Source: Ruminococcus sp. (lineage in GTDB: Bacteria > Bacillota > Clostridia > Oscillospirales > Ruminococcaceae). From it: a DNA stretch of 64,000 nucleotides. The position numbers and the translations under genes were made by a program. Below are positions 18,116 to 26,212 of this stretch, piece by piece (within the stretch, counting starts at the first letter, position 1; each line of letters begins with the position of its first letter). The notes beneath the pieces are model-generated. The model saw nothing but the letters and a program-made list of their open reading frames with translations. It did no database searches and was not told where the DNA came from. The stretch is from assembly GCA_017525915.1 (NCBI GenBank), contig JAFXSC010000022.1, positions 372,001-436,000 of the forward strand, in the 5' to 3' direction.

Positions 18116-18210
18116 ATTTCAGGGAATCACTTCCCGGATATTATATGTTATACTGTCTGATAAAATGCGAAAGGGACTATCGTATCTACGTTAGTCTCCT
18201 TTCCTGAAAT
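18116..18210 (-). promoter_or_regulatory. Structured dxr leader
   Basis: The 112-base gap between cdsA and dxr is bounded by a perfect 8-bp inverted repeat, ATTTCAGG (18116-18123) and CCTGAAAT (18203-18210). Inside are a hairpin with GACTA/TAGTC plus AAAGG/CCTTT stems and a hairpin GGGAA-GTGA-TTCCC that shares bases with the outer stem. The layout suggests a three-way junction or two alternative folds just before the dxr ribosome site. No U-run is present. A TATAAT lies inside, but no good -35 box. No match to a known RNA family is claimed. Confidence 0.4.
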
Positions 18211-18215
18211 GATTT

Positions 18216-19073
18216 TTAGCTTATAAGACCTGCGTCCAGTTCCTCGAGAAGTGCGGTCAGAATATAGAAAGTAGGCAGCACAAAAAGAACGCTGTCAAAG
18301 CGATCCATAAGTCCGCCGTGCCCCGGCATGATCTTTCCGTAGTCTTTGAAGCCGATCTGACGCTTTACCATTGAAGCCGAAAGATCGCCGACAGTACCGA
18401 TGACAGCACAGGTAATTCCTATAAGGAAGGCTGCCGCTGCTCTTCCGGCACTGAAACCAAAATTAACTGAAAATGCAGCAGCAAATGCAATTCCCGTAAA
18501 AGTGATGCCGCCGACAAATCCCTCAATGGTCTTCTTCGGGCTTATCTCGGGACAGAGCTTATGCTTTCCAAGCGCAACGCCTGTGAAGTAAGCTCCTGTA
18601 TCAGCTATCCACGCACCGCAGAGTCCGATTATAAGGAGAAACAGACCGTTCTCCTCGTCCATGCGCTCGATACGCACCATAGTTGACATTGCCTGAGGTA
18701 CAAGAACCATTGCCGCAAGCGCAAAGAATACCTGCTCGTAGCGAAGCTCCTTGTGCTTTTTAAGCCATGTCACAAACACAATGAAAGCGGCAAAGAGCAC
18801 CGCTGCGAAAGCGATAAGTGTGACAGCTCCGTCAGCCTTTCTGTCGTCACCGCTGTAAAAACAACTGTATATGAACGGCATTGCCATGCCGCACAGCTCA
18901 ACTGCACACAATATGGGAATACACTTTTCGAGCTTGACAGCACGGAGAAGCTCAAAGAGCATAACTGCTATCATTACCGCAACGGCGACAGGCAGGACGA
19001 CAGTGCTGTGGAAATACAGCACTGCTGCCATCATTACTGCGCCGACTGCTCCTGATATTATACGGGTAAGCAT
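18216..19073 (-). CDS. cdsA: Phosphatidate cytidylyltransferase CdsA
   Basis: CdsA (285 aa) makes CDP-diacylglycerol from phosphatidate and CTP for phospholipid synthesis. It has about eight hydrophobic segments. The C-terminal CDS signature is intact: KKTIEGFVGG, then GDLSASMVKRQIGFKDYGKIMPGHGGLMDRFDS with metal-binding aspartates. It abuts uppS (start at 19073, uppS stop at 19074). Confidence 0.96.
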   Translation of the reverse strand: MLTRIISGAVGAVMMAAVLYFHSTVVLPVAVAVMIAVMLFELLRAVKLEKCIPILCAVELCGMAMPFIYSCFYSGDDRKADGAVTLIAFAAVLFAAFIVFVTWLKKHKELRYEQVFFALAAMVLVPQAMSTMVRIERMDEENGLFLLIIGLCGAWIADTGAYFTGVALGKHKLCPEISPKKTIEGFVGGITFTGIAFAAAFSVNFGFSAGRAAAAFLIGITCAVIGTVGDLSASMVKRQIGFKDYGKIMPGHGGLMDRFDSVLFVLPTFYILTALLEELDAGLIS

Positions 19074-19817
19074 TCAGACGCCACCAAACCTTCTGTTGCG
19101 GTTAGCATATTCAATGATAGCTGCCTCAAGATCCTCGCCCTTGAAATCAGGCCAGAGGATATTTGTAAAGTAATACTCAGCGTATGCACACTGCCATATT
19201 AGGAAGTTGGAGAGACGCTGTTCACCGCTCGGACGGATAACGAGATCAACATCTGGGAAGCCTGCAGTATACAGTCCGTCAGCGACGGTCTGCTCGGTGA
19301 TATCCTCCGGCTGCAATTCGCCGTTCTTTACCATTTCTGCGATACGGCGGGCACTGTGAGCGATGTCATCTCTTCCGCCGTAATTGATAGCGAGGAAGAT
19401 TATCATTTCATCATAATTCTCAGTAACCTTCTCCGTCTGTATCATCTTATTGCGGAGTTCTTCACTGAAACGTGCCTTGTCTCCGATGAATATCATTCTG
19501 GTCTTCTCCTTATGGAGCCATGAGATATCATCAAGATAGCTGCTGAATATCCTCATGAGACCGGCGACCTCATCGTCAGGACGAGACCAGTTCTCAGTCG
19601 AAAACGCATAGAATGAAAGGTGCTTTATACCGATATCCTTCGAATGACGGACGATCTTCTTGAAGGTCTTCGCACCCTCACGATGACCGAAGGGACGCGG
19701 AAGTCCGCGCTTCTTAGCCCATCTTCCGTTGCCGTCCATGATTATTGCAACGTGCTGGGGCATCTGTTCAGGGAGTTCGGTGAGAAGCTCCTCTTTCTTT
19801 TTACCAAATAATGCCAT
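19074..19817 (-). CDS. uppS: Undecaprenyl diphosphate synthase UppS
   Basis: UppS (247 aa) is a cis-prenyltransferase that extends farnesyl diphosphate to C55 undecaprenyl diphosphate, the peptidoglycan carrier lipid. The catalytic motif is IIMDGNGRWAKKRGLPRPFGHREG, with the aspartate, and the C-terminal region has DLVIRPSGEQRLSNFLIWQ. I start at the ATG 19817-19815 (MALFGKKK), which has GAGGTG 4 bases upstream and leaves a normal 8-base gap to frr. A longer frame to 19886 overlaps frr and adds an unlikely cysteine/arginine-rich peptide. Confidence 0.96.
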   Translation of the reverse strand: MALFGKKKEELLTELPEQMPQHVAIIMDGNGRWAKKRGLPRPFGHREGAKTFKKIVRHSKDIGIKHLSFYAFSTENWSRPDDEVAGLMRIFSSYLDDISWLHKEKTRMIFIGDKARFSEELRNKMIQTEKVTENYDEMIIFLAINYGGRDDIAHSARRIAEMVKNGELQPEDITEQTVADGLYTAGFPDVDLVIRPSGEQRLSNFLIWQCAYAEYYFTNILWPDFKGEDLEAAIIEYANRNRRFGGV

Positions 19818-19825
19818 GTTACACC

Positions 19826-20380
19826 TCAGACTGTCATTATCTCTTTTTCTTTGGCAGCAACAGCCTTGTCTGCCTCGGCGCAGCACTTGTCAGTAAGGTC
19901 CTGTACCTTCTTCTCGCAGTCCTTGAGATCGTCCTCTGTGATCTCGGAATTCTTCTGCATCTTCTTGAGCTTATCCATTGTATCACGGCGGATAGAGCGG
20001 ATTGTTACCTTGCACTCCTCACCGTACTTCTTTACGGTCTTGCAGAGTTCCTTACGTCTTTCCTCTGTAAGCTGCGGGAAAGCAAGACGGATAACGCTGC
20101 CGTCGTTGGTAGGATTGATGCCGATATCGGAAGCCTGAATAGCCTTCTCAATAAGCTTGAGGGTGGACTTGTCCCAGGGCTGGATAACGAGTATAGTTGC
20201 CTGTGAAACTGATACAGCAGCCATCTGGTTTACAGGTGTGGGAGCGCCGTAGTAATCGACCATTACCTTGTCGAGCACAGCAGGATTTGCTCTGCCGGCA
20301 CGGATAGCAGCATATTCGTTTCCGAGAGCGTTGAGGCTCTTGTTCATTTTTTCCTTTGCAGAATTGATAGTCTCTTTCAT
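19826..20380 (-). CDS. frr: Ribosome recycling factor
   Basis: A 184-aa RRF that splits post-termination ribosomes with EF-G. The family pattern is complete: N-terminal helix, RAGRANPAVLDKVMVDYYGAPTPVNQMA in the hinge region, and IRLAFPQLTEERRKELCK in the C-terminal helices. It follows pyrH after 41 bases in the usual pyrH-frr order. Confidence 0.98.
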   Translation of the reverse strand: MKETINSAKEKMNKSLNALGNEYAAIRAGRANPAVLDKVMVDYYGAPTPVNQMAAVSVSQATILVIQPWDKSTLKLIEKAIQASDIGINPTNDGSVIRLAFPQLTEERRKELCKTVKKYGEECKVTIRSIRRDTMDKLKKMQKNSEITEDDLKDCEKKVQDLTDKCCAEADKAVAAKEKEIMTV

Positions 20381-20421
20381 TGGTAGATCTTCCTTTCAGT
20401 ATTGATAACGTACCTTGCAGT

Positions 20422-21132
20422 TCAGCCTTCGTATACGATAGTACCGACATTTTCGCCCATAACGGCATCGAAGATATTGTCGGGACGGCTGAGATCAAAT
20501 ACGAGCATCTTCATCTTGTTGTCACGGCACATTGCAGCAGCGGTGCTGTCCATGACAGCAAGTTCCTCGCCGATGACCTGACTGAATGTGAGCTGGTCGT
20601 ATTTCTTTGCATCAGAATATTTGTGGGGATCCTTGTCGTAAACGCCGTCAACAAGAGTTGCTTTGAGGAATATATCCGCCTCGATCTCAACGGCACGGAG
20701 CGATGCGGCGGTATCAGTGGAGAAGAAGGGGTTGCCGGTACCGCAGCCGAAGATAACTACCCTTCCCTTTTCGAGATGACGGACAGCTCTATTGCGGATG
20801 TAAGGCTCAGCGACCTGCTGCATACTGATAGCAGTCTGGACTCTGACATCACAGCCGAGGGACTCAAGGACATCTGCAAGAGCGAGAGCGTTCATCGCAG
20901 TTGCAAGCATACCGATATGATCTGCGCGAGTCCTGTCCATTGCACCGCTCGATCTGCCTCTCCAGAAGTTGCCTCCGCCGACAACAACACCGACCTGAAC
21001 GCCTGTATCAACGCATTTCTTGATGCTTTTGCAGATCTCTGTGATAACGTCGTAGTTAAGTCCTGTTTTCTTGTCGCCCGCGAGAGCTTCGCCGCTGACT
21101 TTAAGGAGTATTCTTTTAAATTTTGGTTCCAT
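20422..21132 (-). CDS. pyrH: UMP kinase PyrH
   Basis: PyrH (236 aa) phosphorylates UMP to UDP and is a hexameric amino-acid-kinase-fold enzyme. The motifs [21 protein letters not shown] and [16 protein letters not shown] are diagnostic. The start is the ATG 21132-21130 with GAGGTG just upstream; a GTG 12 bases earlier lies inside that ribosome site. First gene of the pyrH-to-polC operon, behind the promoter at 21163-21191. Confidence 0.97.
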   Translation of the reverse strand: MEPKFKRILLKVSGEALAGDKKTGLNYDVITEICKSIKKCVDTGVQVGVVVGGGNFWRGRSSGAMDRTRADHIGMLATAMNALALADVLESLGCDVRVQTAISMQQVAEPYIRNRAVRHLEKGRVVIFGCGTGNPFFSTDTAASLRAVEIEADIFLKATLVDGVYDKDPHKYSDAKKYDQLTFSQVIGEELAVMDSTAAAMCRDNKMKMLVFDLSRPDNIFDAVMGENVGTIVYEG

Positions 21133-21162
21133 ATCGCACCTCACAAAAAAATATCTATGTAT

Positions 21163-21191
21163 ATTTTACACTAAAATCAAGCATATGTAAA
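21163..21191 (-). promoter_or_regulatory. pyrH operon promoter
   Basis: TTTACA (21191-21186) and TAAAAT (21168-21163) with a 17-base spacer, placed 31 bases before the pyrH start codon. It is the only good minus-strand promoter seen in this intergenic region. Confidence 0.7.
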
Positions 21192-21327
21192 GTAATTCGC
21201 ATAAAAAATCTTATGAACCGTGATATTTTTAGATGAGTTAATAATATCATCTGTGACAAGCGTGGATTTTAGCAATTATGTACAACTTTGGCGCGGTTAT
21301 TATCCCTATTTTCGCCGTCCGGTATCC

Positions 21328-21356
21328 TTGACTTTGTGCCCGTTTCGTGTTATAAT
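21328..21356 (+). promoter_or_regulatory. Promoter of the tRNA-Ser pair
   Basis: TTGACT at 21328-21333 and TATAAT at 21351-21356, 17-base spacer, about 40 bases before the first tRNA. The bases between here and pyrH hold no gene that I can see. Confidence 0.8.
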
Positions 21357-21395
21357 AATTAAGCTGACTGGTAAGAGAACAGTCAGTTACAATAT

Positions 21396-21484
21396 GGAGA
21401 GGTATCGAAGCGGTCATAACGAGGCGGTCTTGAAAACCGTTTGACTTAACGGTCACGTGGGTTCGAATCCCACCCTCTCCGCCA
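21396..21484 (+). tRNA. tRNA-Ser(UGA)
   Basis: Acceptor stem GGAGAGG/CCTCTCC, anticodon loop CTTGAAA with anticodon TGA (reads UCA and other UCN), a long variable arm typical of serine, T-loop GTTCGAATC and an encoded CCA end. Confidence 0.96.
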
Positions 21485-21509
21485 ATATTTTCCGGTTCTA
21501 CGCCGGTTT

Positions 21510-21599
21510 GCGGATTTACCCAAGTGGTGAAGGGGCTCCCCTGCTAAGGGAGTAGGTCGGGAAACCGGCGCGAGAGTTCAAATCTCTCAATCCGCGCCA
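21510..21599 (+). tRNA. tRNA-Ser(GCU)
   Basis: Acceptor stem GCGGATT/AATCCGC, anticodon stem CTCCC/GGGAG enclosing loop CTGCTAA with anticodon GCT (reads AGC and AGU), a long variable arm and encoded CCA. It lies 25 bases after tRNA-Ser(UGA) and shares its promoter. The bases 21537-21554 recur exactly in the his leader. Confidence 0.96.
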
Positions 21600-21609
21600 A
21601 TTGCAAACG

Positions 21610-21646
21610 CTCTCAGATGGCTTTATCAAGCCGTTTGGGAGTTTTT
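21610..21646 (+). terminator. Terminator of the tRNA-Ser pair
   Basis: Hairpin CTCTCA/TGGGAG plus GGCTT/AAGCC with a small internal loop, followed by TTTTT, 10 bases after tRNA-Ser(GCU). Confidence 0.75.
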
Positions 21647-21691
21647 CTTTTGCCCACCGATTTCATTTGGGTTTTATCAGAGCCTTACATA

Positions 21692-21719
21692 GAAAAAGTG
21701 GGAACGCATAAGCGTTCCC
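21692..21719 (-). terminator. Terminator of the ExbBD-like operon
   Basis: On the minus strand GGGAACGC-TTAT-GCGTTCCC (21719-21700), then AC and a run of five T, just after the stop of the last gene. Confidence 0.8.
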
Positions 21720-21727
21720 GTAATATT

Positions 21728-22222
21728 TTATGCAGCGGACGAGTCCTCAGCAGGAGCTTCCTCAACATAATTGATATTTGTATGGCTCTTAGCAGAATTG
21801 TCAAGAGCTTCCTTGAGTTCATTCATAGCGCTGTCAGTAGCGTTATCGTCAGTCAGGTGTACAAGAACCTTGCCGTTATTGGACTCGTCAGCGATCTTGT
21901 TGACAAGTGCCTCTATTTCAAGAGTTTCGCCGTCAAGAACGTACTTTGCTCCAGAAACCGTTACATAAATGTCTTTCTGAGATGATTTATCAGCTGCTTC
22001 GGAAGTCGAAGACGAATTCTTGGAGTCTCCGTCGCCGTCACCGTCTCCGTCGCCTTTTCCCCACCAGCCGAAATGCAGTCCGAGGAGGAATGCAAGGAGT
22101 GCAAGAAGGATAAGGATGATGATTGCAACGAGGCAGCCGCCCCTCTTCTTAACAACAACTTTCTCCTTCGGAGGGGGTGCAGCAGGACGCTTGCCGTTTG
22201 CAGGTTTTTTTGAATTTGCCAT
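21728..22222 (-). CDS. Membrane-anchored protein with ExbD-like extracytoplasmic domain
   Basis: A 164-aa protein with a basic, proline-rich cytoplasmic tail (residues 1-25), one membrane helix near 29-52 and a polar linker with glycine/aspartate repeats. The C-terminal domain (YVLDGETLEIEALVNKIAD onwards) follows the pattern of ExbD/TolR periplasmic domains, in which a strand is followed by a helix and a VLVHLTDD-type strand. I start at ATG 22222 (MANSKKP) with GGAAGAG upstream. Last of three genes with the ExbB- and ExbD-like proteins; probably a structural or effector partner of that channel. Its exact role is unknown. Confidence 0.65.
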   Translation of the reverse strand: MANSKKPANGKRPAAPPPKEKVVVKKRGGCLVAIIILILLALLAFLLGLHFGWWGKGDGDGDGDGDSKNSSSTSEAADKSSQKDIYVTVSGAKYVLDGETLEIEALVNKIADESNNGKVLVHLTDDNATDSAMNELKEALDNSAKSHTNINYVEEAPAEDSSAA

Positions 22223-22236
22223 TTTTACTCTTCCTT

Positions 22237-22821
22237 TCATTTTGAAGTATCAATATAAGTACAATAGAAGCTTTTATAGACAGATCTCACGCTGTCCACA
22301 GCCGCCTTGACTTTCTTGACATGTTTATAAAGCGAATGCTCGCTGTCATATACGAGGGCGCAGAGTATCACATCGTCCTCCTTCAGCTCAGCCTTTTGCA
22401 GAGCAGCTATTATAAGGTCATAAATCTCCTGCTCGGAAGATATCCGTGCCTTGCCGAGCTCCTCGTCATAGTTGCTGATATACAGGACACCGTCAGTATC
22501 GTAGCGAATATTTAGAGTTACGAGCATGCCCTGTTCATAACCGAGGAGCGCCTGCTGGTTAGCAGCAGCATTCTTGTTAATGTTTTCAGCCATTTCCCAT
22601 GCGCTTGCGACTTCCTTATCAGCCTCCGCGCGGACAGTCCTTACCTCGTCTCTCGCCTCGATGACCTGCTGCTGAGCCGCAGCGACTCTGCTGTCAGCGT
22701 CAGCCTTTGCCTGTTCGCTGGTATCCTTGACGTTCATCATGACCCAGAACAGCATTATCATTATAACATCGAGAAGCGCGGTCAGCTCGATGACGATACC
22801 CTTGTTCTTATGAAAGCCCAT
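22237..22821 (-). CDS. ExbD/TolR-like channel subunit with coiled-coil insert
   Basis: A 194-aa protein whose single N-terminal helix (IELTALLDVIMIMLFWVMM, residues 10-28) carries the aspartate characteristic of ExbD, TolR and MotB proton-channel subunits. It is followed by an alanine/glutamate-rich predicted coiled coil (about 33-90) that separates the helix from a C-terminal mixed domain (from LVTLNIRYDTDG). The stop overlaps the next gene's upstream region, and the start overlaps the ExbB-like stop by one base. It has no OmpA-like peptidoglycan-binding domain, unlike MotB or ZorB. Confidence 0.7.
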   Translation of the reverse strand: MGFHKNKGIVIELTALLDVIMIMLFWVMMNVKDTSEQAKADADSRVAAAQQQVIEARDEVRTVRAEADKEVASAWEMAENINKNAAANQQALLGYEQGMLVTLNIRYDTDGVLYISNYDEELGKARISSEQEIYDLIIAALQKAELKEDDVILCALVYDSEHSLYKHVKKVKAAVDSVRSVYKSFYCTYIDTSK

Positions 22822-23528
22822 TACTTATCATCTCCGCGGTTGAGGGCTTTGAGTATCTCTGCGACTGAATCCCTGTCATTGATTATTATTTCGGAAACAG
22901 TCTCACCTTCCGGGCTGTCGTTATCCTTTATCTCATTTTCATGTGATGGCACGAACACCTCAACAGGTGCAGCCTCACGGACCGCCGGAGTTGACGGAAC
23001 AGCCGGAGCGACCGGCGGCGGTGTAGATATACGGTCCGGAACATTGTTCCTGTCAAGATACAGGGCAACTGTTTTTTCGTTATCCTCGATCTTTGCTGAG
23101 ATAACGCCGTCCATGAATTTGAATATGATAGCGAAGATAAGTCCCCAGAACGTAGACGTCAGTGCTCCGTAGAAATTGCCGGTAACGTCTGTATCATCGG
23201 CAACAAGTCCGAGCAGGGACACAACGGTTCCGAGAATACCGAGAAGCGGGAAAATTCCCGTAAGGTTTACAAAAATAGAATAAAGCTTTCCTGTCTGATT
23301 TCTCATTGTCACGAGATCAGTCTCACGGATATCTGATATATCGTTTTCAGCTTCACGCCTTGAAGCGCCGCCGTCCGGGACATATACTGTAAGATGAGTC
23401 TTGTTGTAAAGCTTGTCCGCAGCCTCACGGAGCTTGTAATAGACTATCCCGGTGAGAAGCGCAGCGATGAAGATTATCAGATCGTATCCCCAGAAGTTCA
23501 TAAATATTACTGAAAATAGTTTTTTCAT
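22821..23528 (-). CDS. MotA/TolQ/ExbB-family proton channel protein
   Basis: A 235-aa membrane protein with a first helix near residues 12-30 and the paired helices of the MotA/TolQ/ExbB fold at about 85-110 (GIFPLLGILGTVVSLLGLV) and 120-145 (YGALTSTFWGLIFAIIFKFMDG). After that comes a long acidic, proline-rich cytoplasmic tail. Such proteins form pentamers around an ExbD-like dimer and use the ion gradient to do mechanical work. No TonB, Tol, flagellar or gliding genes are nearby, so the driven process is unknown. Confidence 0.8.
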   Translation of the reverse strand: MKKLFSVIFMNFWGYDLIIFIAALLTGIVYYKLREAADKLYNKTHLTVYVPDGGASRREAENDISDIRETDLVTMRNQTGKLYSIFVNLTGIFPLLGILGTVVSLLGLVADDTDVTGNFYGALTSTFWGLIFAIIFKFMDGVISAKIEDNEKTVALYLDRNNVPDRISTPPPVAPAVPSTPAVREAAPVEVFVPSHENEIKDNDSPEGETVSEIIINDRDSVAEILKALNRGDDK

Positions 23529-23550
23529 CCGGACTCCCCCTCGTATAACA

Positions 23551-23579
23551 TAATAACATATTTATCTCAGGATTGCAAT
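23551..23579 (-). promoter_or_regulatory. Promoter of the ExbBD-like operon
   Basis: TTGCAA (23579-23574) and TATTAT (23556-23551) with a 17-base spacer, about 22 bases before the ExbB-like start. GAGGGGGAG forms the ribosome site. The remaining bases up to 23687 are AT-rich with no gene seen. Confidence 0.65.
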
Positions 23580-23687
23580 AGTTTTTTGAAGATTTGTTCA
23601 AAAAAAGTTCCAAGTCAGCTATACGATGCGTACTTTAATTTTCATATAAATACAAATTGTATTCTGTGATATTTTTCAGTGCGGCTC

Positions 23688-23716
23688 TTGACATTCGCCT
23701 GCCTTTGTGATATAAT
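23688..23716 (+). promoter_or_regulatory. Consensus promoter of tRNA-Leu and tRNA-Ala
   Basis: TTGACA (23688-23693), 17-base spacer, TATAAT (23711-23716): a perfect sigma-A promoter 12 bases before tRNA-Leu. Confidence 0.9.
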
Positions 23717-23728
23717 ATTTAAGTCAAA

Positions 23729-23815
23729 GCCGGTGTGATGGAATTGGCAGACGTGTCGGACTCAAAATCCGATGGTAGCAATACCGTACCGGTTCGACCC
23801 CGGTCACCGGCACCA
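23729..23815 (+). tRNA. tRNA-Leu(CAA)
   Basis: Acceptor stem GCCGGTG/CACCGGC, anticodon stem TCGGA/TCCGA with loop CTCAAAA giving anticodon CAA (reads UUG), a long variable arm, T-loop GTTCGACCC and encoded CCA. Confidence 0.96.
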
Positions 23816-23901
23816 GGCCTCGCGGGCTCACGCTTATGCGTTGACGCCCGCCTTGTACACATAATTTGATCCGGTACTTTGCTGTGCCGGATTTCATTCA
23901 C

Positions 23902-23977
23902 GGGCTTGTAGCTCAGTTGGGAGAGCGCTGCGTTCGCAACGCAGAGGTCGAGGGTTCGATCCCCTTCAAGTCCACCA
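23902..23977 (+). tRNA. tRNA-Ala(CGC)
   Basis: Acceptor stem GGGCTTG/CAAGTCC with the G3:U70 wobble pair that identifies alanine tRNAs, anticodon loop TTCGCAA with anticodon CGC (reads GCG), short variable loop, encoded CCA. Shares a transcript with tRNA-Leu. Confidence 0.95.
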
Positions 23978-23985
23978 GCGCAGTT

Positions 23986-24018
23986 CGAGCGCCCCCGTGG
24001 AAGGGGGCGCTCGTTTTT
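23986..24018 (+). terminator. Terminator of the tRNA-Leu/Ala transcript
   Basis: Perfect 11-bp stem CGAGCGCCCCC/GGGGGCGCTCG with loop GTGGAA, then TTTTT. Confidence 0.92.
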
Positions 24019-24123
24019 CACTCGCTCGTTCTGTTTTGCCTGAGGGCGAGTCAGGATCATGTTTGAGCCAGAGTGGTATACCTCTTAGCATCAAAAGTGG
24101 TACGCTCACGGCATTATATTCAG

Positions 24124-24153
24124 CAAAAACCGCCCGGTTCTGCACCGGGCGGT
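24124..24153 (-). terminator. Terminator of the GGDEF gene
   Basis: 10-bp stem ACCGCCCGGT/ACCGGGCGGT with a 5-base loop, followed on the minus strand by TTTTT. It lies 9 bases after the stop codon. Confidence 0.88.
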
Positions 24154-24161
24154 ATATTTTT

Positions 24162-26099
24162 TCACTTACGCAGATAGCGCGAGGTCTTCTTGCGCTTCTT
24201 CCGCTCATACATTATCTGGTCAGCCTGTGAGATCAGCGCGAAAAGCTTGGTATCCTGCTCGACCTTTGTTACAAGTGTGCCTATGCTCGCATCTATCTTA
24301 TACGGCTTGTCAATGATCTTGTTGAGCATCTCAAGATGCTTCCTGAAAGAAAGCTCAAACGGTTCGATGTCGTCAGCGCTTGCGCCTGCACCAAATATTA
24401 TGAATTCGTCACCGCCGAAACGGGCACAAATCTTTCCACCGCGGCTGCACTCATTAATGATCGACGCAAGACGCTGCAAAGCGAAATCGCCTTCCTTATG
24501 GCCATAATTGTCGTTGATCATTTTCAGCCCGTCCATATCTATGAAAGATATGAGGAGCGGTATACCTTCATCAGCACACTTGCGGTAAAGAGTATCAGCG
24601 TTTCTGATAAATCCGTTTCTGTTGTAGATGCCGCAGAGCGGATCAATCACATAAAGCTTGTCAAGCTCCTCGATGACGCTGTTGAGATGTATCAGCTTTC
24701 TGATATTCTCAATAGAGTTGCTGACATTCATCAGCATCGAATGACAAACGAGACTCTTTGTCGGGAAGTCGCCGTTGGAAAGTATATAGTATCCGAGACA
24801 TCTTTCGCGGAAGTGCAGCGGCAGAAAATAGCTTATATTGCCGCCGGTCTCAAAAGGCTTCGGGTACATATCGCGTGATTCAAACGATGAAACAGAGCTG
24901 ACTTTTCCGTTGTCCCATATATAAGGAGCGCTCATTTTCTTGGTATATCCGTGTATCTGGTATTCTTCAGTGCCATCATGCGACCAGCTGTCCTTGAATG
25001 CCCCCTCCCATTCCGAGCAGAGGCAAATGCTGTACTGACGGCAGCCCGTCTGAGCTATGAATTTACCGATCTGAGCTATATTCTCGTCAGCGTTCTCGAT
25101 CTCAGCAAGCTTTGAGGTCATCCTGTTGAGTATCGAAATATCGACCCTGCACTGGTTGATGAGCCTGAACGCACTTTTCTTGTACTCCTTTATATCCATT
25201 GCACTGTCATCAGCACTCGAGCAGCCGCAGCTCTCGGAATAGAGCGGTGCAGATTTCAGAACTATTTCCTTGTCAAACTTCTCACCGGCTATAAGCTTCA
25301 CTATAAGCTCGCAAGCCTTGAAGCCTGCTTCTCTGAGCGGCCTTGAAACAGTAGTGAGTGCCGGACAGTAATGCCTTGCATTATATGTATTGTCAAAACC
25401 GGTGACTATAACATCGCCGGGTATCTGGTATCCGTACTTTTCGAGAGTTGTTACAGCGGCAAGAGCCATAACATCGTTGGCGCAGATGATAGCGTCAGGC
25501 ATAGGCATTCCGGAATCAATGAAAGCCTCAACACCGTGAACGCCGTCGATAGCCCTGAACTCTCCGAAGAACACCCTGCTGTCATCAGCTTCCCTTCCGT
25601 ACTCCTTCATAACATCAAGGTAAGCCTTGTAACGGTCGGCAGCCTCAGGGTTGGCAAGCGGACCTGAAATATAATTGATAGTCTTGGCGTTGTGACAGCA
25701 TATCACATGGCGGACTATCTCGCGCATAGCCTCAGAATTATCAATACTGATATTATAGAATTCCGGATAATCATCGCAGTCGAGGACAGTAGTGGGTATG
25801 CCGGAAGCCTTTACCTTAGCGATTATCTTTTCTCTCTCAACAGGGTCACTTATGGTATTGGTAAGAAGAACAGCGCCGTCAAACTTTTCATAATTGATAA
25901 GCTCGTAAATATTGTATTCACCGATATCGAAAAGGCTGCTCGTCATAACTCCGCCGAATGCAGAGAAGCACGAGATATTTATATTACTGACTTTTGCACA
26001 GTCAATAATGCCTTCGAGAACTTCGTTCTGGTATTCTTCGTCAATACCGGCAACTATAACTACGATCTCTTTGATCTTATTATCAGACAAATCTATCAC
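24162..26099 (-). CDS. LacI-type periplasmic-binding-fold sensor with GGDEF diguanylate cyclase domain
   Basis: A 645-aa cytoplasmic fusion without signal peptide or membrane helix. Residues 8-285 are a type I periplasmic-binding fold of the LacI/GalR sensor kind (ICANDVMALAAVTTLEKYGYQIPGDV, LTTVSRPLREAG) but lack the DNA-binding helix-turn-helix. A cysteine cluster SCGCSS follows, then a linker/GAF-like region (about 310-455) and a GGDEF domain with FIDMDGLKMINDNYGHKEGD and intact GGDEF at 562-566. The RxxD inhibitory site is absent (RGGK there). It should make cyclic di-GMP in response to a small ligand, possibly a sugar. The start is uncertain: GTG at 26099 touches its AGGG ribosome site; TTG at 26090 is better spaced. 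Confidence 0.88.
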   Translation of the reverse strand: MIDLSDNKIKEIVVIVAGIDEEYQNEVLEGIIDCAKVSNINISCFSAFGGVMTSSLFDIGEYNIYELINYEKFDGAVLLTNTISDPVEREKIIAKVKASGIPTTVLDCDDYPEFYNISIDNSEAMREIVRHVICCHNAKTINYISGPLANPEAADRYKAYLDVMKEYGREADDSRVFFGEFRAIDGVHGVEAFIDSGMPMPDAIICANDVMALAAVTTLEKYGYQIPGDVIVTGFDNTYNARHYCPALTTVSRPLREAGFKACELIVKLIAGEKFDKEIVLKSAPLYSESCGCSSADDSAMDIKEYKKSAFRLINQCRVDISILNRMTSKLAEIENADENIAQIGKFIAQTGCRQYSICLCSEWEGAFKDSWSHDGTEEYQIHGYTKKMSAPYIWDNGKVSSVSSFESRDMYPKPFETGGNISYFLPLHFRERCLGYYILSNGDFPTKSLVCHSMLMNVSNSIENIRKLIHLNSVIEELDKLYVIDPLCGIYNRNGFIRNADTLYRKCADEGIPLLISFIDMDGLKMINDNYGHKEGDFALQRLASIINECSRGGKICARFGGDEFIIFGAGASADDIEPFELSFRKHLEMLNKIIDKPYKIDASIGTLVTKVEQDTKLFALISQADQIMYERKKRKKTSRYLRK

Positions 26100-26179
26100 A
26101 CCCTGTTAACTGTCAGTACCTTACTTACTGCATACACGCAGTGCAGGCAATGACAGCAGAATTGAACGCTGTTCAGAGA

Positions 26180-26199
26180 GTGACCTTCAATAAGGTCAC
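26180..26199 (-). promoter_or_regulatory. 8-bp hairpin or operator after the GGDEF promoter
   Basis: Perfect inverted repeat GTGACCTT-ATTG-AAGGTCAC starting about 13 bases downstream of the -10 box. No U run follows. It could be a repressor site or a 5' stabilising hairpin. Confidence 0.45.
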
Positions 26200-26212
26200 A
26201 TAAATCATAATA

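Noticed and set aside
21728-23528. Zorya-type anti-phage system
   Set aside because: The MotA-like protein and its partner resemble ZorA/ZorB superficially, but there is no OmpA-like domain, and no helicase or nuclease gene follows.
23719-24060. 113-codon frame across tRNA-Leu and tRNA-Ala on the minus strand
   Set aside because: It is antisense to two well-formed tRNAs, and its peptide is the translation of tRNA sequence often mis-annotated as a protein.
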